The position numbers were made by a program, and so were the translations under genes. From Acidithiobacillus acidisediminis (GTDB lineage: Bacteria > Pseudomonadota > Gammaproteobacteria > Acidithiobacillales > Acidithiobacillaceae): 64,000 nt of DNA. Location: the NCBI RefSeq assembly GCF_023277115.1, contig NZ_JALQCS010000001.1, forward strand, positions 986,001-1,050,000, in the 5' to 3' direction. Below, one piece after another: positions 34,251 to 44,180 of this stretch (position 1 is its first letter; every line of letters begins with the position of its first letter). Under the pieces are notes generated by a model. It saw only the letters and a list, made by a program, of their open reading frames with translations. It ran no database searches and had not been told where the DNA came from.

Positions 34251-34487
34251 ATGTCCAGAGTTTGCAAGGTGACGGGCAAGAAGCCCATGGCGGGGAACAA
34301 TGTCTCCCACGCCAACAACAAGACGCGGCGGCGTTTTCTGCCGAATCTGCAGTATAAGCGTTTCTGGGTGGAGAGCGAGAAGCGTTGGGTGCGCCTGCGG
34401 GTGAGCACGCAAGGGATCCGCACCATCGACAAGAAAGGCATCGATGTGGTCCTGGCGGACCTGCGTGCCGCTGGCGAGAAAATCTGA
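34251..34487 (+). CDS. rpmB: 50S ribosomal protein L28
   Basis: A 78-residue protein starting [20 protein letters not shown] and containing [13 protein letters not shown], the diagnostic L28 sequence and length. I use the ATG at 34251, two codons inside a longer frame. It is followed 11 bp later by rpmG, the usual gammaproteobacterial order. Confidence 0.96.
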   Translation: MSRVCKVTGKKPMAGNNVSHANNKTRRRFLPNLQYKRFWVESEKRWVRLRVSTQGIRTIDKKGIDVVLADLRAAGEKI

Positions 34488-34498
34488 GGGGTTGAGCG

Positions 34499-34654
34499 AT
34501 GCGTGACAAAATCAAGCTGGTCTCGACGGCGGGTACGGGACACTTTTACACCACGACCAAGAACAAGAAGACGACCCCGGACAAGCTCGAGTTCGTCAAA
34601 TACGATCCCAAGGCGCGCAAGCATGTCGCCTATCGGGAAGACAAAATCAAGTAA
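34499..34654 (+). CDS. rpmG: 50S ribosomal protein L33
   Basis: A 51-residue protein, start [19 protein letters not shown], then [22 protein letters not shown] across the middle in family order and a basic end. It is the cysteine-free form of L33, which does not need zinc. Short length explains why it is easily missed. GGGGTTGAGCG precedes the start. Confidence 0.95.
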   Translation: MRDKIKLVSTAGTGHFYTTTKNKKTTPDKLEFVKYDPKARKHVAYREDKIK

Positions 34655-34666
34655 TCCTCTGGCCTC

Positions 34667-34693
34667 TTGGCACTCTCTGCGCTAGAGTGCCAA
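34667..34693 (+). promoter_or_regulatory. CIRCE operator (HrcA binding site)
   Basis: TTGGCACTC-N9-GAGTGCCAA, a perfect inverted repeat with 9-nt spacer. It matches the CIRCE consensus TTAGCACTC-N9-GAGTGCTAA except for a compensated A-to-G change in both arms. It lies 40 bp before hrcA and 12 bp after rpmG, and can also act as the rpmG terminator hairpin. It implies repression of hrcA-grpE-dnaK-dnaJ by HrcA at normal temperature. Confidence 0.9.
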
Positions 34694-34733
34694 GAAGACG
34701 CCCGGAGTGGGCGTGTCCTGGAGCGATCATACG

Positions 34734-35768
34734 ATGGATGCGCGTGCCCGTCATTTACTGAAGTCCTTGATTGAGCAGCATATCAGCAGCGGCCAGCCCG
34801 TGGGCAGCCGCCAGCTGGCGCGAGATGCGGGTTTGGCAATCAGTCCGGCTACCGTGCGCAACGTGATTGCCGATCTTGAGGACGAGGGTTACGTCATCTC
34901 GCCGCACACCTCGGCAGGACGGATACCTACCTCCAGCGGTTACCGCTTTTTCGTCGACTCGCTGATTCATGTGGCACACCTATCCGGGGCCTCTCGGCGG
35001 GTACTCTTGCAGCGCATTGGCGCGCGGGCACCAGATGCCGAGGAGGTCCTCCATGCGGCAACCGAGGCCCTCTCGGAGATGACGCGCATGGTGGGCTTCA
35101 TCCGGGTGCCCAAACGGGCGACACAGACGCTGCGCCATGTCGATTTCATCGCGTTACGTGAACGGGAAGTCCTTGCCATCTTTGTCACCGATAAAGGCGA
35201 GGTCGAAAACCGCCTGATCCGTGTGGAAGAACCCCTCAGCGCCTCTGCCCTGACGCAGGCTGCCAATCGCTTCAACGCCAGTTACGGCGGACGCCCCTTG
35301 CAGGAAGTCATGGCGCTGCTGGACGAAGACCTACGGCAGTCGCGCAAGGAAATGGACGAGATCTTGCGCAGTGCCATGGAGCTCGGGCGAGAGATGCTTG
35401 CTGCCGACCAGGAACGCATGCTCATCGAGGGCGAGCTGCAACTCTTGGATCTACCAGATTTTTCCGCCAGTGAGCGTCTGCGTGAATTGCTTTCCGTGGT
35501 GCGCCAGAAACGTGAGCTGGTCATGCTCCTGGATCAGAGTATGCGCGGCAGCGATGTGCGCCTGTTCATTGGTGGTGAATCGGGCTTTGCGCCATTGAGC
35601 GATTTCACCCTGATTTCTGCCCCCTATCAGATTGATGGCGAGCCGGTGGGGGTGATCGGCGTGCTCGGTCCCATGCGGATGCCCTATCAAGAGATCATCC
35701 CCTTGGTGGATGGCACCGCGCGCTTGCTTGGGCAGGCCCTGTCTCACAGCGAAATGCTTCCCTCTTGA
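34734..35768 (+). CDS. hrcA: Heat-inducible transcription repressor HrcA
   Basis: I choose the ATG at 34734 (MDARARHLLKSLIEQHI), behind GGAGCG; 344 residues. The winged-helix N-terminus has PVGSRQLARDAGLAISPATV and ISPHTSAGRIPTSSGYRFFVD, diagnostic for HrcA. The C-terminal dimerisation domain ends with IGGESGFAPLSDFTLISAPY and GPMRMPYQEII. It binds the CIRCE element just upstream and so regulates itself and the chaperone genes behind it. Confidence 0.94.
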   Translation: MDARARHLLKSLIEQHISSGQPVGSRQLARDAGLAISPATVRNVIADLEDEGYVISPHTSAGRIPTSSGYRFFVDSLIHVAHLSGASRRVLLQRIGARAPDAEEVLHAATEALSEMTRMVGFIRVPKRATQTLRHVDFIALREREVLAIFVTDKGEVENRLIRVEEPLSASALTQAANRFNASYGGRPLQEVMALLDEDLRQSRKEMDEILRSAMELGREMLAADQERMLIEGELQLLDLPDFSASERLRELLSVVRQKRELVMLLDQSMRGSDVRLFIGGESGFAPLSDFTLISAPYQIDGEPVGVIGVLGPMRMPYQEIIPLVDGTARLLGQALSHSEMLPS

Positions 35769-35823
35769 AATGGCTCTGCCCCCGCCCCATCTATGGGTGG
35801 GACGAAGCTGGAGGAAGTGCCCC

Positions 35824-36348
35824 ATGAGTGACGAAATAGAGCAGGATTCACAGGCTACGGAAGCTATGGCAGAAGAAGGTAAAAACGCTGAGGATACGGA
35901 TTGGCAAGCTGAGGCGGAGAAATTTCGCAACGAGTATTTACGTTCGCTGGCCGACATGGAAAACCTGCGCAAGCGCATGGAAAAACAGATGGATGATGCC
36001 CGCAATTACGCCGTAGAGCGATTTGCCCGCGAGCTATTGCCAGTTGTTGATAGTCTGGAAATGGCGCTGGCGACGCCGAGTGGTGATGACGATGCGATGG
36101 TGCAGTTTCGGCAGGGTATCGAAAACACGTTGCATCTCTTCAGCGGCGCCCTGAGCAAGGCAGGGGTGCGTGAGGTGGAGGTTGAAAATGGGCGCTTTGA
36201 TCCCAATCTGCATCAGGCGATCGCCATGGTCGAGCAGGACGGCGAGGCCAACCGCATCCTCGCGGTACACCAGAAAGGATATTTGATTCACGATCGTTTG
36301 TTGCGACCGAGCATGGTCTCGGTTTCCAAGGCCGCCAAGTCGCAATGA
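35824..36348 (+). CDS. grpE: Nucleotide exchange factor GrpE
   Basis: A 174-residue protein with an acidic N-terminus, a long coiled coil (EAEKFRNEYLRSLADMENLRKR) and the beta-domain with GRFDPNLHQAIAMVEQ and KGYLIHDRLLRPSMVSVSK. It releases ADP from DnaK. GGAGGAAGTG precedes the ATG. It lies between hrcA and dnaK in the classic hrcA-grpE-dnaK-dnaJ order. Confidence 0.95.
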   Translation: MSDEIEQDSQATEAMAEEGKNAEDTDWQAEAEKFRNEYLRSLADMENLRKRMEKQMDDARNYAVERFARELLPVVDSLEMALATPSGDDDAMVQFRQGIENTLHLFSGALSKAGVREVEVENGRFDPNLHQAIAMVEQDGEANRILAVHQKGYLIHDRLLRPSMVSVSKAAKSQ

Positions 36349-36392
36349 ACGGTGCGAGAAACGAACGTTTTGATAATTCAGGAGATTGAACA

Positions 36393-38300
36393 ATGGCAAA
36401 AGTGATTGGTATCGATTTGGGAACCACCAATTCCTGTGTCGCGGTGATGGAAGGGGACAAGGTCAAGGTGATCGAAAACAGCGAAGGCAAGCGCACTACG
36501 CCTTCCATCATTGCCTTCAGCGAGGACGGTGAGGTTTTGGTCGGCGAGTCCGCAAAGCGGCAGGCGGTTACCAATCCAGAAAACACCATTTACGAGGTCA
36601 AGCGGCTGATTGGGCGCAAGTTTGACGATGCGGAAGTACAGAAGGACATGAAACACGTCCCCTATAAAATCGTCAAATCCGACAATGGCGACGCTTGGGT
36701 GGAAGCGCGCGGCAAGACCTATTCGCCGCAACAGATTTCTGCCTACATCCTGCAGAAGATGAAAAAGACTGCGGAAGATTATCTCGGCGAGACGGTCAGC
36801 GAAGCGGTAATTACCGTGCCAGCCTACTTCAACGACGCGCAACGGCAGGCAACCAAGGATGCCGGACGTATCGCTGGTCTGGAAGTGAAGCGCATCATCA
36901 ACGAGCCGACAGCGGCAGCGCTCGCCTTCGGTGAGGACAAAAATCCTGGCGACAGCAAGATTGCGGTCTATGATCTCGGTGGAGGGACCTTTGATATTTC
37001 GATCATCGAGATTGCCGAAATGGACGGCGAGCATCAGTTTGAGGTGCTCTCCACCAACGGCGACACCTTCCTCGGTGGTGGTGATTTCGACAACCGGGTG
37101 ATCAATTACCTGGCGGATTCCTTCAAGGCCGAGGCCGGAATCGACCTGCGCAATGATCGACTGGCCATGCAGCGCCTAAAGGAAGCCGCGGAGAAGGCGA
37201 AGATCGAACTGTCTTCTTCCGCGCAGACCGATGTCAATCTGCCCTTCATCACGGCGGATCAGTCTGGTCCGAAGCATCTCAACATGAAGCTGACCCGGGC
37301 CAAGCTGGAGTCCTTGGTTGAGGATCTGATCGATCGCAGCATGACGCCCTGCAAGGTGGCGATGAAGGATGCTGATCTTTCTTCCAGCCAGATCACGGAC
37401 GTGATTTTGGTGGGTGGTCAGACCCGCATGCCCAAGGTGCAGGACAAGGTCAAGGATTTCTTCAGCAAGGAGCCACGCAAGGACGTCAACCCCGACGAGG
37501 CGGTGGCCATTGGCGCTGCGGTGCAGGGCGCGGTGCTGTCCGGCGACAAGAAAGACGTCCTGCTCATGGACGTGACCCCCTTGTCCCTTGGCATCGAAAC
37601 CTTGGGCGGCGTGATGACCAAGCTGATCGAGAAGAACACCACGATCCCGACGCGCAAGTCGCAGGTCTTCTCTACGGCAGAAGATAACCAGTCGGCAGTA
37701 ACGGTGCATGTGCTACAGGGCGAGCGGGAGCTGGCGCGAGACAACAAGTCTCTTGCACGCTTCGACTTGGCGGATATCCGTCCGGCCCCCCGTGGCATGC
37801 CCCAGATCGAAGTCACCTTCGACATCGATGCCAACGGGATCCTGCATGTTTCGGCCAAGGACAAGGAGACCAACAAGGAGCAGTCGATCAAGATTACGGC
37901 TAGCTCCGGTCTCTCCGAAGCAGAGATCCAACGCATGATCAAGGAGGCCGAGGCGAATGCCGCCGACGACAAGAAGGCGCGAGCCTTGATCGAGGCGCGG
38001 AACGAAGCCGATGGCAGTATACACGGTGCACGTAAGGCCCTGAGCGAACACAGTTCCGCGCCAGCGGAGATACGCAGTAAGGTGGAAGGCGCCGTAACTG
38101 CGGCGGAGGAAGCCGTGAAAGGCGAGGATGCCGAGGCCATCAAGGGCGCCGTGGCGACTCTGATGGCAGCCATGTCGGAGTTGCTGCAGCATGCCGGTCC
38201 TGCGGGGCAGGGTGGCCCCGGTGAGGCTGCCGGTCCTGGCGCGCAGAGCAAGGACGATGACGTGGTCGAGGCCGAGTTCGAAGAGGTCGACAAGAAGTAA
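36393..38300 (+). CDS. dnaK: Molecular chaperone DnaK (Hsp70)
   Basis: A 635-residue Hsp70. The ATPase domain begins [17 protein letters not shown] and has [27 protein letters not shown] and [14 protein letters not shown]. The substrate domain has [14 protein letters not shown] and a helical lid; the C-terminus ends in the acidic EEVDKK tail. An AGGAG site precedes the ATG. A hairpin with 9-bp stem lies between it and dnaJ. Confidence 0.97.
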   Translation: MAKVIGIDLGTTNSCVAVMEGDKVKVIENSEGKRTTPSIIAFSEDGEVLVGESAKRQAVTNPENTIYEVKRLIGRKFDDAEVQKDMKHVPYKIVKSDNGDAWVEARGKTYSPQQISAYILQKMKKTAEDYLGETVSEAVITVPAYFNDAQRQATKDAGRIAGLEVKRIINEPTAAALAFGEDKNPGDSKIAVYDLGGGTFDISIIEIAEMDGEHQFEVLSTNGDTFLGGGDFDNRVINYLADSFKAEAGIDLRNDRLAMQRLKEAAEKAKIELSSSAQTDVNLPFITADQSGPKHLNMKLTRAKLESLVEDLIDRSMTPCKVAMKDADLSSSQITDVILVGGQTRMPKVQDKVKDFFSKEPRKDVNPDEAVAIGAAVQGAVLSGDKKDVLLMDVTPLSLGIETLGGVMTKLIEKNTTIPTRKSQVFSTAEDNQSAVTVHVLQGERELARDNKSLARFDLADIRPAPRGMPQIEVTFDIDANGILHVSAKDKETNKEQSIKITASSGLSEAEIQRMIKEAEANAADDKKARALIEARNEADGSIHGARKALSEHSSAPAEIRSKVEGAVTAAEEAVKGEDAEAIKGAVATLMAAMSELLQHAGPAGQGGPGEAAGPGAQSKDDDVVEAEFEEVDKK

Positions 38301-38319
38301 GGCAACGATCGGTATGGGA

Positions 38320-38341
38320 GGGCAGGGGTAACCCCCTGCCC
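38320..38341 (+). terminator. Intercistronic hairpin between dnaK and dnaJ
   Basis: A perfect 9-bp GC-rich stem GGGCAGGGG / CCCCTGCCC with a TAAC loop. There is no U-tract, so it more likely stabilises the dnaK message end or lowers read-through to dnaJ than fully terminates. Confidence 0.6.
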
Positions 38342-38366
38342 TTGCCTGTTTCTGGAAATGGAAGCA

Positions 38367-39491
38367 ATGAGCAAACGTGATTACTACGAAATTCTAGAGG
38401 TTTCCCGCAGCGTCGATGATGGGGAGTTGAAGAAATCCTATCGGCGTCTGGCTATGCGCTATCACCCGGATCGGAATCCTGATGACAGTTCTGCGGAAGA
38501 GCGCTTCAAGGAGATCAGTGAGGCCTATGAGGTTCTTTCTGATCCGCAGAAGCGCCGCGCCTACGACCAGTTTGGTCATGCCGGCGTGCAGGGCGGTGGC
38601 GGTGGTGGTGCGGGCTTCGGTGGGGCCGGCGGTTTTGGGGATATCTTCGGCGATATCTTCGAGCAGTTCACCCGCGGTGGGTTTGGCTTTCAACAGGATC
38701 CCGGCCGTGGCAGCGATTTGCGCTATCGCCTCGAACTCAGCCTAGAAGAAGCCGCAGCCGGTAAGGCGGTAGAGCTCGAGATCCCCAGTTCGGTGGTCTG
38801 TGAGTCCTGCCAGGGCACTGGCGCGGAACCAGGCAGTGAGGTCGAAGACTGCCGCACCTGCGGCGGCCACGGTCAGGTGCGGATGGCGCAGGGCTTCTTC
38901 TCTGTGACTCGTCCCTGCCCCAACTGCGGCGGCAGTGGTAAAGTGGTGAAAAGCCCCTGCAAGTCCTGTAAGGGACAGGGGCGAGTGCGTAAGAACCGCC
39001 TTGTCGAAGTAAAAATCCCGGCGGGTGTCGATACCGGTGATCGTATTCGTCTGAGTGGCGAAGGTGAGGCCGGTGAGCGCGGTGCCCCGCCGGGAGACCT
39101 TTACGTCGAAATCCAGGTACGGCCGCACAGTCTCTTTGAACGGGACGGGGACGATCTCCACTGTGCCGTACCCGTCAGCTTTACGACCCTGGCTCTGGGT
39201 GGCGAGCTCGAGGTACCAACCCTGACGGGTCGCGTCAAGGTGCAGATCCCTGCCGGTACCCAGTCGGGCAAGGTATTTCTTCTGCGTGGCAAGGGAATCC
39301 AGGGAGTCCGCAGTCGTATGGCTGGTGATCTCCATTGTCGGGTACAGGTCGAGGTGCCGATCAAGCTCAATGAACGACAGCGGGAACTGCTCCAGGAGTT
39401 TGCCGCCGAAACTGGCGAGGCTGCCCAGCATCCGCAGCAGGAAAGCTGGTGGGCCAAGGCCAAGGATTTCTTTGAGCGCATGGGGAATTGA
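38367..39491 (+). CDS. dnaJ: Co-chaperone DnaJ (Hsp40)
   Basis: I use the second ATG ([15 protein letters not shown]), 9 bp inside a longer frame; 374 residues. The J domain has the HPD motif (YHPDRNP), then a Gly/Phe-rich linker, four zinc motifs ([32 protein letters not shown]) and the C-terminal substrate domains. It stimulates DnaK ATPase. It ends 1 bp before the dapB start. Confidence 0.96.
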   Translation: MSKRDYYEILEVSRSVDDGELKKSYRRLAMRYHPDRNPDDSSAEERFKEISEAYEVLSDPQKRRAYDQFGHAGVQGGGGGGAGFGGAGGFGDIFGDIFEQFTRGGFGFQQDPGRGSDLRYRLELSLEEAAAGKAVELEIPSSVVCESCQGTGAEPGSEVEDCRTCGGHGQVRMAQGFFSVTRPCPNCGGSGKVVKSPCKSCKGQGRVRKNRLVEVKIPAGVDTGDRIRLSGEGEAGERGAPPGDLYVEIQVRPHSLFERDGDDLHCAVPVSFTTLALGGELEVPTLTGRVKVQIPAGTQSGKVFLLRGKGIQGVRSRMAGDLHCRVQVEVPIKLNERQRELLQEFAAETGEAAQHPQQESWWAKAKDFFERMGN

Positions 39492-39492
39492 G

Positions 39493-40317
39493 ATGACGAT
39501 TCGGGTGGCGGTGGCGGCAGCGGCGGGCAAGATGGGTAAGGCGATTATTGCCGCCCTGGCGGAGCAAAGCGATCTGCAACTGGTTGCCGCCCTGGGTCGA
39601 CCGGGCGCGCCTTATCTGGGCGAGGACGCAGGTCGCCTCGCGGGAATCGCGGATCTTGGCGTGCCCCTCAGCGAACAGCTGCTCGAAGCACTCACCCAGG
39701 CAGATGTCCTCATTGATTTCAGTCCGGCCGATGCCGCCTTGTGCTATTTGCGCGCTGCGGCACAATCGGGTTGCCCGGTCGTTCTCGGCAGTACTGGATT
39801 CAGCGCCGATCAGGAGCGAGAGATCCGGGAACTCAGTACCAAAATCCCGCTGCTTGTCGCCCCAAATATGAGTGTTGGGATTAACGTCCTGCTCGCCATT
39901 CTGCCCAAGGTGGTCGCTACCCTCGGTGAAGAATACGATATCGAGATCCTGGAGGCGCACCATAGTCAAAAGCGGGATGCGCCCTCGGGTACGGCCCTTG
40001 CCCTGGGTCGAGCGGTAGCAGCTGGTCGCAACACCGATCTCGAGGCGTTGGCCTGTTGGGATCGCAATGGTGTCTCAGGGCCGCGCGGCAAGGGTACTAT
40101 TGGTTTTGCCAGCCTGCGCGCTGCCGATGTCGTGGGAGAGCATAGCGTCTGGCTGGCTGGCGCCGGAGAGCGGCTGGAACTCACCCACCGCGCCAGCAGT
40201 CGGCGCAACTTTGCCGAGGGCGCCTTGCGGGCCGCGCGCTGGGTGCAGGGGCGCACACCGGGATGGTATGACATGCAGGATGTCCTTGGTCTGCGCAGCG
40301 CTGCTGCCGTAGAATAG
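39493..40317 (+). CDS. dapB: 4-hydroxy-tetrahydrodipicolinate reductase
   Basis: The start is the ATG right behind the dnaJ stop (MTIRVAVAAAAGKMGKAI); 274 residues. Features: dinucleotide loop AAAAGKMG, DFSPADAALCYL, VLGSTGFS, APNMSVGINVLL and the active site EAHHSQKRDAPSGTALALG. It catalyses the NAD(P)H step of lysine and diaminopimelate synthesis. The first Gly of the usual GxxGxMG loop is Ala here, a mild variation. dnaJ-dapB is a common gene order. Confidence 0.94.
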   Translation: MTIRVAVAAAAGKMGKAIIAALAEQSDLQLVAALGRPGAPYLGEDAGRLAGIADLGVPLSEQLLEALTQADVLIDFSPADAALCYLRAAAQSGCPVVLGSTGFSADQEREIRELSTKIPLLVAPNMSVGINVLLAILPKVVATLGEEYDIEILEAHHSQKRDAPSGTALALGRAVAAGRNTDLEALACWDRNGVSGPRGKGTIGFASLRAADVVGEHSVWLAGAGERLELTHRASSRRNFAEGALRAARWVQGRTPGWYDMQDVLGLRSAAAVE

Positions 40318-40347
40318 GCATATTATCGCAAGCTACTGGAGGCGAAG

Positions 40348-40653
40348 ATGCAATACGTGGTAGCCAACCGAGTGCCGGTGAAACCCGATTTTCGCAGCGA
40401 GTTTGAAGAGCGCTTTCGCCGCCGGGCCGGAGAGGTCGAGAAGCAGGCTGGGTTCGTGCGCATGGAAATCCTGCGCCCCGTGAATGAGGACGGCTTGTAC
40501 GTGGTTCTCACCCACTGGGAAAACAAGGCTGCTTTCGAGGCCTGGGTACGGAGTGACGATTTCAAGGCAGCACACCAAAATCCCCTACCCAAAGAAGCCT
40601 TTGGTGAAGGTGGTGGTCTGGAGCAGCACGAGGTAATCATCGCCGCTGGTTGA
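40348..40653 (+). CDS. Small antibiotic-biosynthesis-monooxygenase (ABM) family protein
   Basis: A 101-residue protein with a dimeric alpha/beta ferredoxin-like fold: QYVVANRVPVKPDFRSEFEERF, GFVRMEILRP, LYVVLTHWENKAAFEAWVRS and FKAAH. This is the ABM family; the closest functional group is haem-degrading monooxygenases of the HmoB/IsdG type. Haem-ligand residues cannot be fixed from sequence alone, so the enzymatic role is open. Alone between dapB and apbC with its own ribosome binding site. Confidence 0.75.
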   Translation: MQYVVANRVPVKPDFRSEFEERFRRRAGEVEKQAGFVRMEILRPVNEDGLYVVLTHWENKAAFEAWVRSDDFKAAHQNPLPKEAFGEGGGLEQHEVIIAAG

Positions 40654-40692
40654 TGCCTGCGGCGCGCGCGAGAACGGAGGGGGCGAAGTCCC

Positions 40693-41769
40693 ATGGCAGA
40701 GTTACAGAAGCAACAGGTCGAGCAGGCCCTTGCGCAGATTCAGGATCCCTATCTGGGCAAGGATCTCGCCAGCGCCGGGGTGCTCAAGTCCGTTGAAGGG
40801 CAGCAGATCCGGATCGAATTGCCCTATCCCGCTCAAGGCGTCGCAAAGCAGGTCGCTGAGGAAATTGCGGCAGCGGTGCAGAAGCTTGCTGGTCAGCGGC
40901 CGCAAGTGGAAGTTGGACAGCATATTCGTACCCACCAGGCCCAGCGGGGCGTGAAATTGCTGGACGGCATCAAGAACATCATTGCCGTGGCCTCGGGCAA
41001 GGGCGGTGTCGGAAAGTCCACGACCTCGGTCAATCTGGCTTTGGCCTTGGCCCAGGAAGGGGCCACGGTTGGGATGCTCGACGCCGACATCTACGGCCCC
41101 AGCCAGCCGCGCATGCTCGGCATTGAAGGCAAGCCCACCAGCAAAGACGGCAAGAAGATGGAGCCCATGGAAGGCCATGGCATTAAGGCGATGTCCATCG
41201 GCTTCTTGATCGATGAAGAGACGCCCATGGTCTGGCGCGGCCCCATGGTCATGCAGGCCTTGGAGCAATTGCTGTCGGATACCCGTTGGGGCGAGCTGGA
41301 TTATCTGGTTATCGACCTGCCCCCGGGCACCGGTGACACCCAGCTCACCCTAGCCCAGAAGGTGCCGGTCTCGGGCGCGGTCATTGTCACCACACCCCAG
41401 GATATTGCCTTGTTGGATGCCCGCAAAGGCCTGAAGATGTTCGAGAAGGTGGGCGTACCCATCCTCGGGGTCATCGAAAATATGAGCTTCTACATCTGCC
41501 CCAAGTGTGGCAACGAGGATGATATTTTTGGCCATGGGGGGGGGGCTGCCATGGCCGAGCAGTATGGCGTGGAGTTCCTGGGTGCGGTGCCCCTGGATCG
41601 GCGTATCCGCGACGAGGCCGACAATGGTGCGCCGACCGTGGTGGCAGCGCCCGATTCGCAACTGGCCAAGATCTATCGGGAGCTGGCCCGGCATGTGGCC
41701 GGACGCATTGCCTTGCAGGCGGTGGACCACAGCCACAAGTTCCCCAAGATCGTCATCGAAAACCGCTAG
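40693..41769 (+). CDS. apbC: Iron-sulfur cluster carrier ApbC/Mrp
   Basis: A 358-residue Mrp/NBP35 ATPase: N-terminal DUF59/MIP18-like part ([21 protein letters not shown]), deviant Walker [18 protein letters not shown], Walker [14 protein letters not shown] and the cluster-binding CPKC in [15 protein letters not shown]. It assembles and transfers Fe-S clusters in the cytoplasm, which fits an organism rich in Fe-S enzymes. Preceded by GGAGGGGG and followed 11 bp later by dcd. Confidence 0.93.
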   Translation: MAELQKQQVEQALAQIQDPYLGKDLASAGVLKSVEGQQIRIELPYPAQGVAKQVAEEIAAAVQKLAGQRPQVEVGQHIRTHQAQRGVKLLDGIKNIIAVASGKGGVGKSTTSVNLALALAQEGATVGMLDADIYGPSQPRMLGIEGKPTSKDGKKMEPMEGHGIKAMSIGFLIDEETPMVWRGPMVMQALEQLLSDTRWGELDYLVIDLPPGTGDTQLTLAQKVPVSGAVIVTTPQDIALLDARKGLKMFEKVGVPILGVIENMSFYICPKCGNEDDIFGHGGGAAMAEQYGVEFLGAVPLDRRIRDEADNGAPTVVAAPDSQLAKIYRELARHVAGRIALQAVDHSHKFPKIVIENR

Positions 41770-41780
41770 GAGAGCCCAGC

Positions 41781-42347
41781 ATGGCCATCAAGTCCGACCG
41801 CTGGATCCGGCGCATGGCCGAAGAGCAGGGGATGATCGAACCGTTCTCATCGCAGCAGGTGCGGCAGGCGGAAGGGCATCCCATCATTTCCTATGGGCTC
41901 TCTTCCTATGGGTACGACATCCGTTGTGCGGGGGAATTCAAGGTCTTTACCAATGTGCGCAGTGCCATTGTTGACCCCAAGAACTTCAGCGAGGATTCCT
42001 TTGTAGAGTTCACCGGCGACACCTGCGTCATCCCCCCCAATTCCTTCGCCCTGGCGCGCACGGTGGAATATTTCCGCATTCCCCGGAATGTGCTCACCAT
42101 CTGCCTGGGCAAGTCCACCTACGCCCGTTGCGGCATCATCGTCAATGTCACCCCCTTTGAACCGGAGTGGGAAGGCTACGTGACCCTGGAGTTCTCCAAT
42201 ACCACTCCGCTACCGGCCAAGATCTACGCCAATGAGGGAGTTGCCCAGGTGCTCTTCTTCGAATCGGATGAGGTCTGCGAGGTGTCCTACGCCGACCGCA
42301 AGGGCAAATACCAAGGCCAGCATGGGGTGACCTTGCCCCGGGCGTAA
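41781..42347 (+). CDS. dcd: dCTP deaminase
   Basis: A 188-residue trimeric enzyme that deaminates dCTP to dUTP, the substrate of the Dut protein encoded 1.4 kb away. Visible motifs: [50 protein letters not shown] and the C-terminal [17 protein letters not shown] precedes the ATG. Confidence 0.95.
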   Translation: MAIKSDRWIRRMAEEQGMIEPFSSQQVRQAEGHPIISYGLSSYGYDIRCAGEFKVFTNVRSAIVDPKNFSEDSFVEFTGDTCVIPPNSFALARTVEYFRIPRNVLTICLGKSTYARCGIIVNVTPFEPEWEGYVTLEFSNTTPLPAKIYANEGVAQVLFFESDEVCEVSYADRKGKYQGQHGVTLPRA

Positions 42348-42420
42348 GGGGCGCTTCGGGTTGTTTTATCGAACTGCAAGGGGTTGGTTTTAGGGCAGTT
42401 CCGCGCGCCCTCTCGGCATC

Positions 42421-43026
42421 CTACAAGTCCTCCACCCGGTATTTGCTATAGCCCTCGTAGTAATAGCTGATGTCGATGCCTTTCATGAACAATTCCCGGT
42501 CATGGATTTTGTCCGTCAGGGCGGCCTTGAGCAGGTGCTTGATTTCCACATCCTTGACCACGCTGCGCTCCATGGCCGAAAGGTAGTCCGCCTTGTCCAC
42601 GGCGTTCCAGTCGATCACGCGCTGGATTTCTTTCTTGAGGATCAGGTCCAGCCAGATGCGGGTGGCGCGGCCATTGCCCTCGCGGAACGGGTGGGCGATG
42701 TTCATCTCAACATATTTTTCGATGACCTGCTCAAAGCTGCTTTGGGGCATGGCGCTGATGTGTTCCAGCGCTTGCGGCAAGTACATGCGCGGGGCAAAGC
42801 GAAAATTGCCTTTGGCGAGGTTCACGTCGCGCATTTCCCCCGCAAATGCGTAAATGTCGCCGAACAGATAGGCATGAATCTGTGCCAGCCCTTGGAAGGT
42901 GCCGACTTCGATGCGCTCAATGTCGCCGCTTTCAAATAGCTGCTTGGCCTTTTGTTTGCTGATTTTTTCTTCGGCTTTGTTCAGTGCGATCTGGTCGATG
43001 AGGTTTAGTTTGTTGGGCAAGACCAT
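42421..43026 (-). CDS. fic: Fic-domain protein (probable AMPylase/adenylyltransferase)
   Basis: I start at [11 protein letters not shown] (43026); 201 residues. The active-site loop [12 protein letters not shown] (His112) is the complete HxFx(D/E)GNGRxxR Fic motif, preceded by the flap region FAPRMYL. The C-terminus [15 protein letters not shown] is typical of short Fic proteins. Family activity: transfer of AMP or another nucleotide moiety to target proteins. There is no VbhA/FicA-like antitoxin gene in the 124 bp upstream, and I see no obvious built-in inhibitory (S/T)xxxE(G/N) helix at the N-terminus. Situated between housekeeping genes; an acquired single gene is possible. Confidence 0.88.
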   Translation of the reverse strand: MVLPNKLNLIDQIALNKAEEKISKQKAKQLFESGDIERIEVGTFQGLAQIHAYLFGDIYAFAGEMRDVNLAKGNFRFAPRMYLPQALEHISAMPQSSFEQVIEKYVEMNIAHPFREGNGRATRIWLDLILKKEIQRVIDWNAVDKADYLSAMERSVVKDVEIKHLLKAALTDKIHDRELFMKGIDISYYYEGYSKYRVEDL

Positions 43027-43150
43027 GTTGCGCTCCTTACTGTGCCTGCTCACACGCACTCAACCCAGAAATCGCCCGCCATAGCATGTGGCCCGAAGGT
43101 GCATCATCGTGCCGCAAGGGAGGGGCTTGGCAAATACTTGCCCTCGCCGC

Positions 43151-43720
43151 TCAGTGCCTACCCTCTTCTTCCGAGGGCTCCGAGTGGCCTTCCTTGGCGT
43201 GGCTACCCCGGTGGGTGAGGTAAAGGGCCAGGGATACCAGCGCGATACCCAGGGCCAGATAGAGCAGGTCCAGAAAGTTGGCCACGTGCATGGACAGGGA
43301 GCGCTCGAAGAAACTCACCACCAGAATCATCAGGATGACTTTGGCGAGGCGGTCCTTGAGGTCATCCAGGCTGCGGATGAAGAGCACTCGGGAGCCCTTG
43401 CTCTGGCCGGCAATATCGATCTTGCTGATGAAGAGTTCGTACAGACCCAAGGAAAAGATCAGCAGGATGGTGGCCAGCAGGTATCCGTCCACAATGCTGA
43501 CGGCGTGCGCCACCACTTCCAGATGATAGGCGTTGCGGGCCTCGCCGCTTAGGCTGGGGTCGGCATAGGCAAAGATGTGGGCCACCAGATGCCAGGCATC
43601 CACCGAGGTCATGAAGAAGACCGCAAAACCCACCAGCAGGCTGGCGACCACCGCCAGCAGCACCACGAACCGGCTGTTCCACAATAGCCACTCGAAGAGG
43701 TGCTCGATTTTTTCGCCCAT
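43151..43720 (-). CDS. YqhA/UPF0114 membrane protein
   Basis: The start MGEKIEHLFEWLLWNSR gives 189 residues with four transmembrane helices, as in the YqhA (UPF0114) family; SRFVVLLAVVASLL, DGYLLATILLIFSLGLYELF and DLKDRLAKVILMILVVSFFE are family segments. The C-terminal 25 residues are hydrophilic and acidic. Function unknown. It lies 7 bp behind dut on the same strand. Confidence 0.85.
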   Translation of the reverse strand: MGEKIEHLFEWLLWNSRFVVLLAVVASLLVGFAVFFMTSVDAWHLVAHIFAYADPSLSGEARNAYHLEVVAHAVSIVDGYLLATILLIFSLGLYELFISKIDIAGQSKGSRVLFIRSLDDLKDRLAKVILMILVVSFFERSLSMHVANFLDLLYLALGIALVSLALYLTHRGSHAKEGHSEPSEEEGRH

Positions 43721-43727
43721 TGTATCC

Positions 43728-44180
43728 TCAGTGTTTCCCGGTACTGCCAAAACCACCCTCACCCCGTTGCGAGGCCACGAATTGCTCCACCACCTGGATT
43801 GCAGGGCGGAAGACTGGCACCAGGATCATCTGGGCGATGCGCTCTCCCACAACAATCTGGAAGGGCGCAGTGCCCCGATTCCAGAGCGAGACCTTGAGGG
43901 GTCCTTGGTAGTCGGCATCGATCAAGCCCACCAGATTGCCTAAGACCAAGCCCTTGTGCCCCAAGCCTGAACGGGGCAGGAGCAGGGCAGTGACCCCGGG
44001 GTCGCCAATGTGCATGGCAAAGCCCGCCGAGATCAGGCTGGCCTCGCCGGGCGCAAGCTCCAGGGGGGCGTCGATACAGGCGCGCAGGTCCATGCCGGCG
44101 GCTGCAGCGCTGGCGTAATGGGGCAAGGGCCATTCCTGACCCAGGCGATGATCCAGGATGCGGATCTGGAGGCTATTCAT
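43728..44180 (-). CDS. dut: dUTP diphosphatase
   Basis: Starts at [14 protein letters not shown], 150 residues, overlapping the coaBC stop by 8 bp. All five trimeric dUTPase motifs are present: [39 protein letters not shown] and the C-terminal [10 protein letters not shown] arm. It hydrolyses dUTP to dUMP. coaBC-dut is a conserved pair in Gammaproteobacteria. Confidence 0.95.
   Translation of the reverse strand: MNSLQIRILDHRLGQEWPLPHYASAAAAGMDLRACIDAPLELAPGEASLISAGFAMHIGDPGVTALLLPRSGLGHKGLVLGNLVGLIDADYQGPLKVSLWNRGTAPFQIVVGERIAQMILVPVFRPAIQVVEQFVASQRGEGGFGSTGKH

Noticed and set aside
36393-38300. Long antisense frames opposite dnaK, mfd and similar genes
   Set aside because: They arise from GC-rich codon bias; no start signals and no family match.
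42330-42360. Terminator after dcd
   Set aside because: Only a 5-bp stem with an 8-nt loop and a distant T-run; too weak to call.
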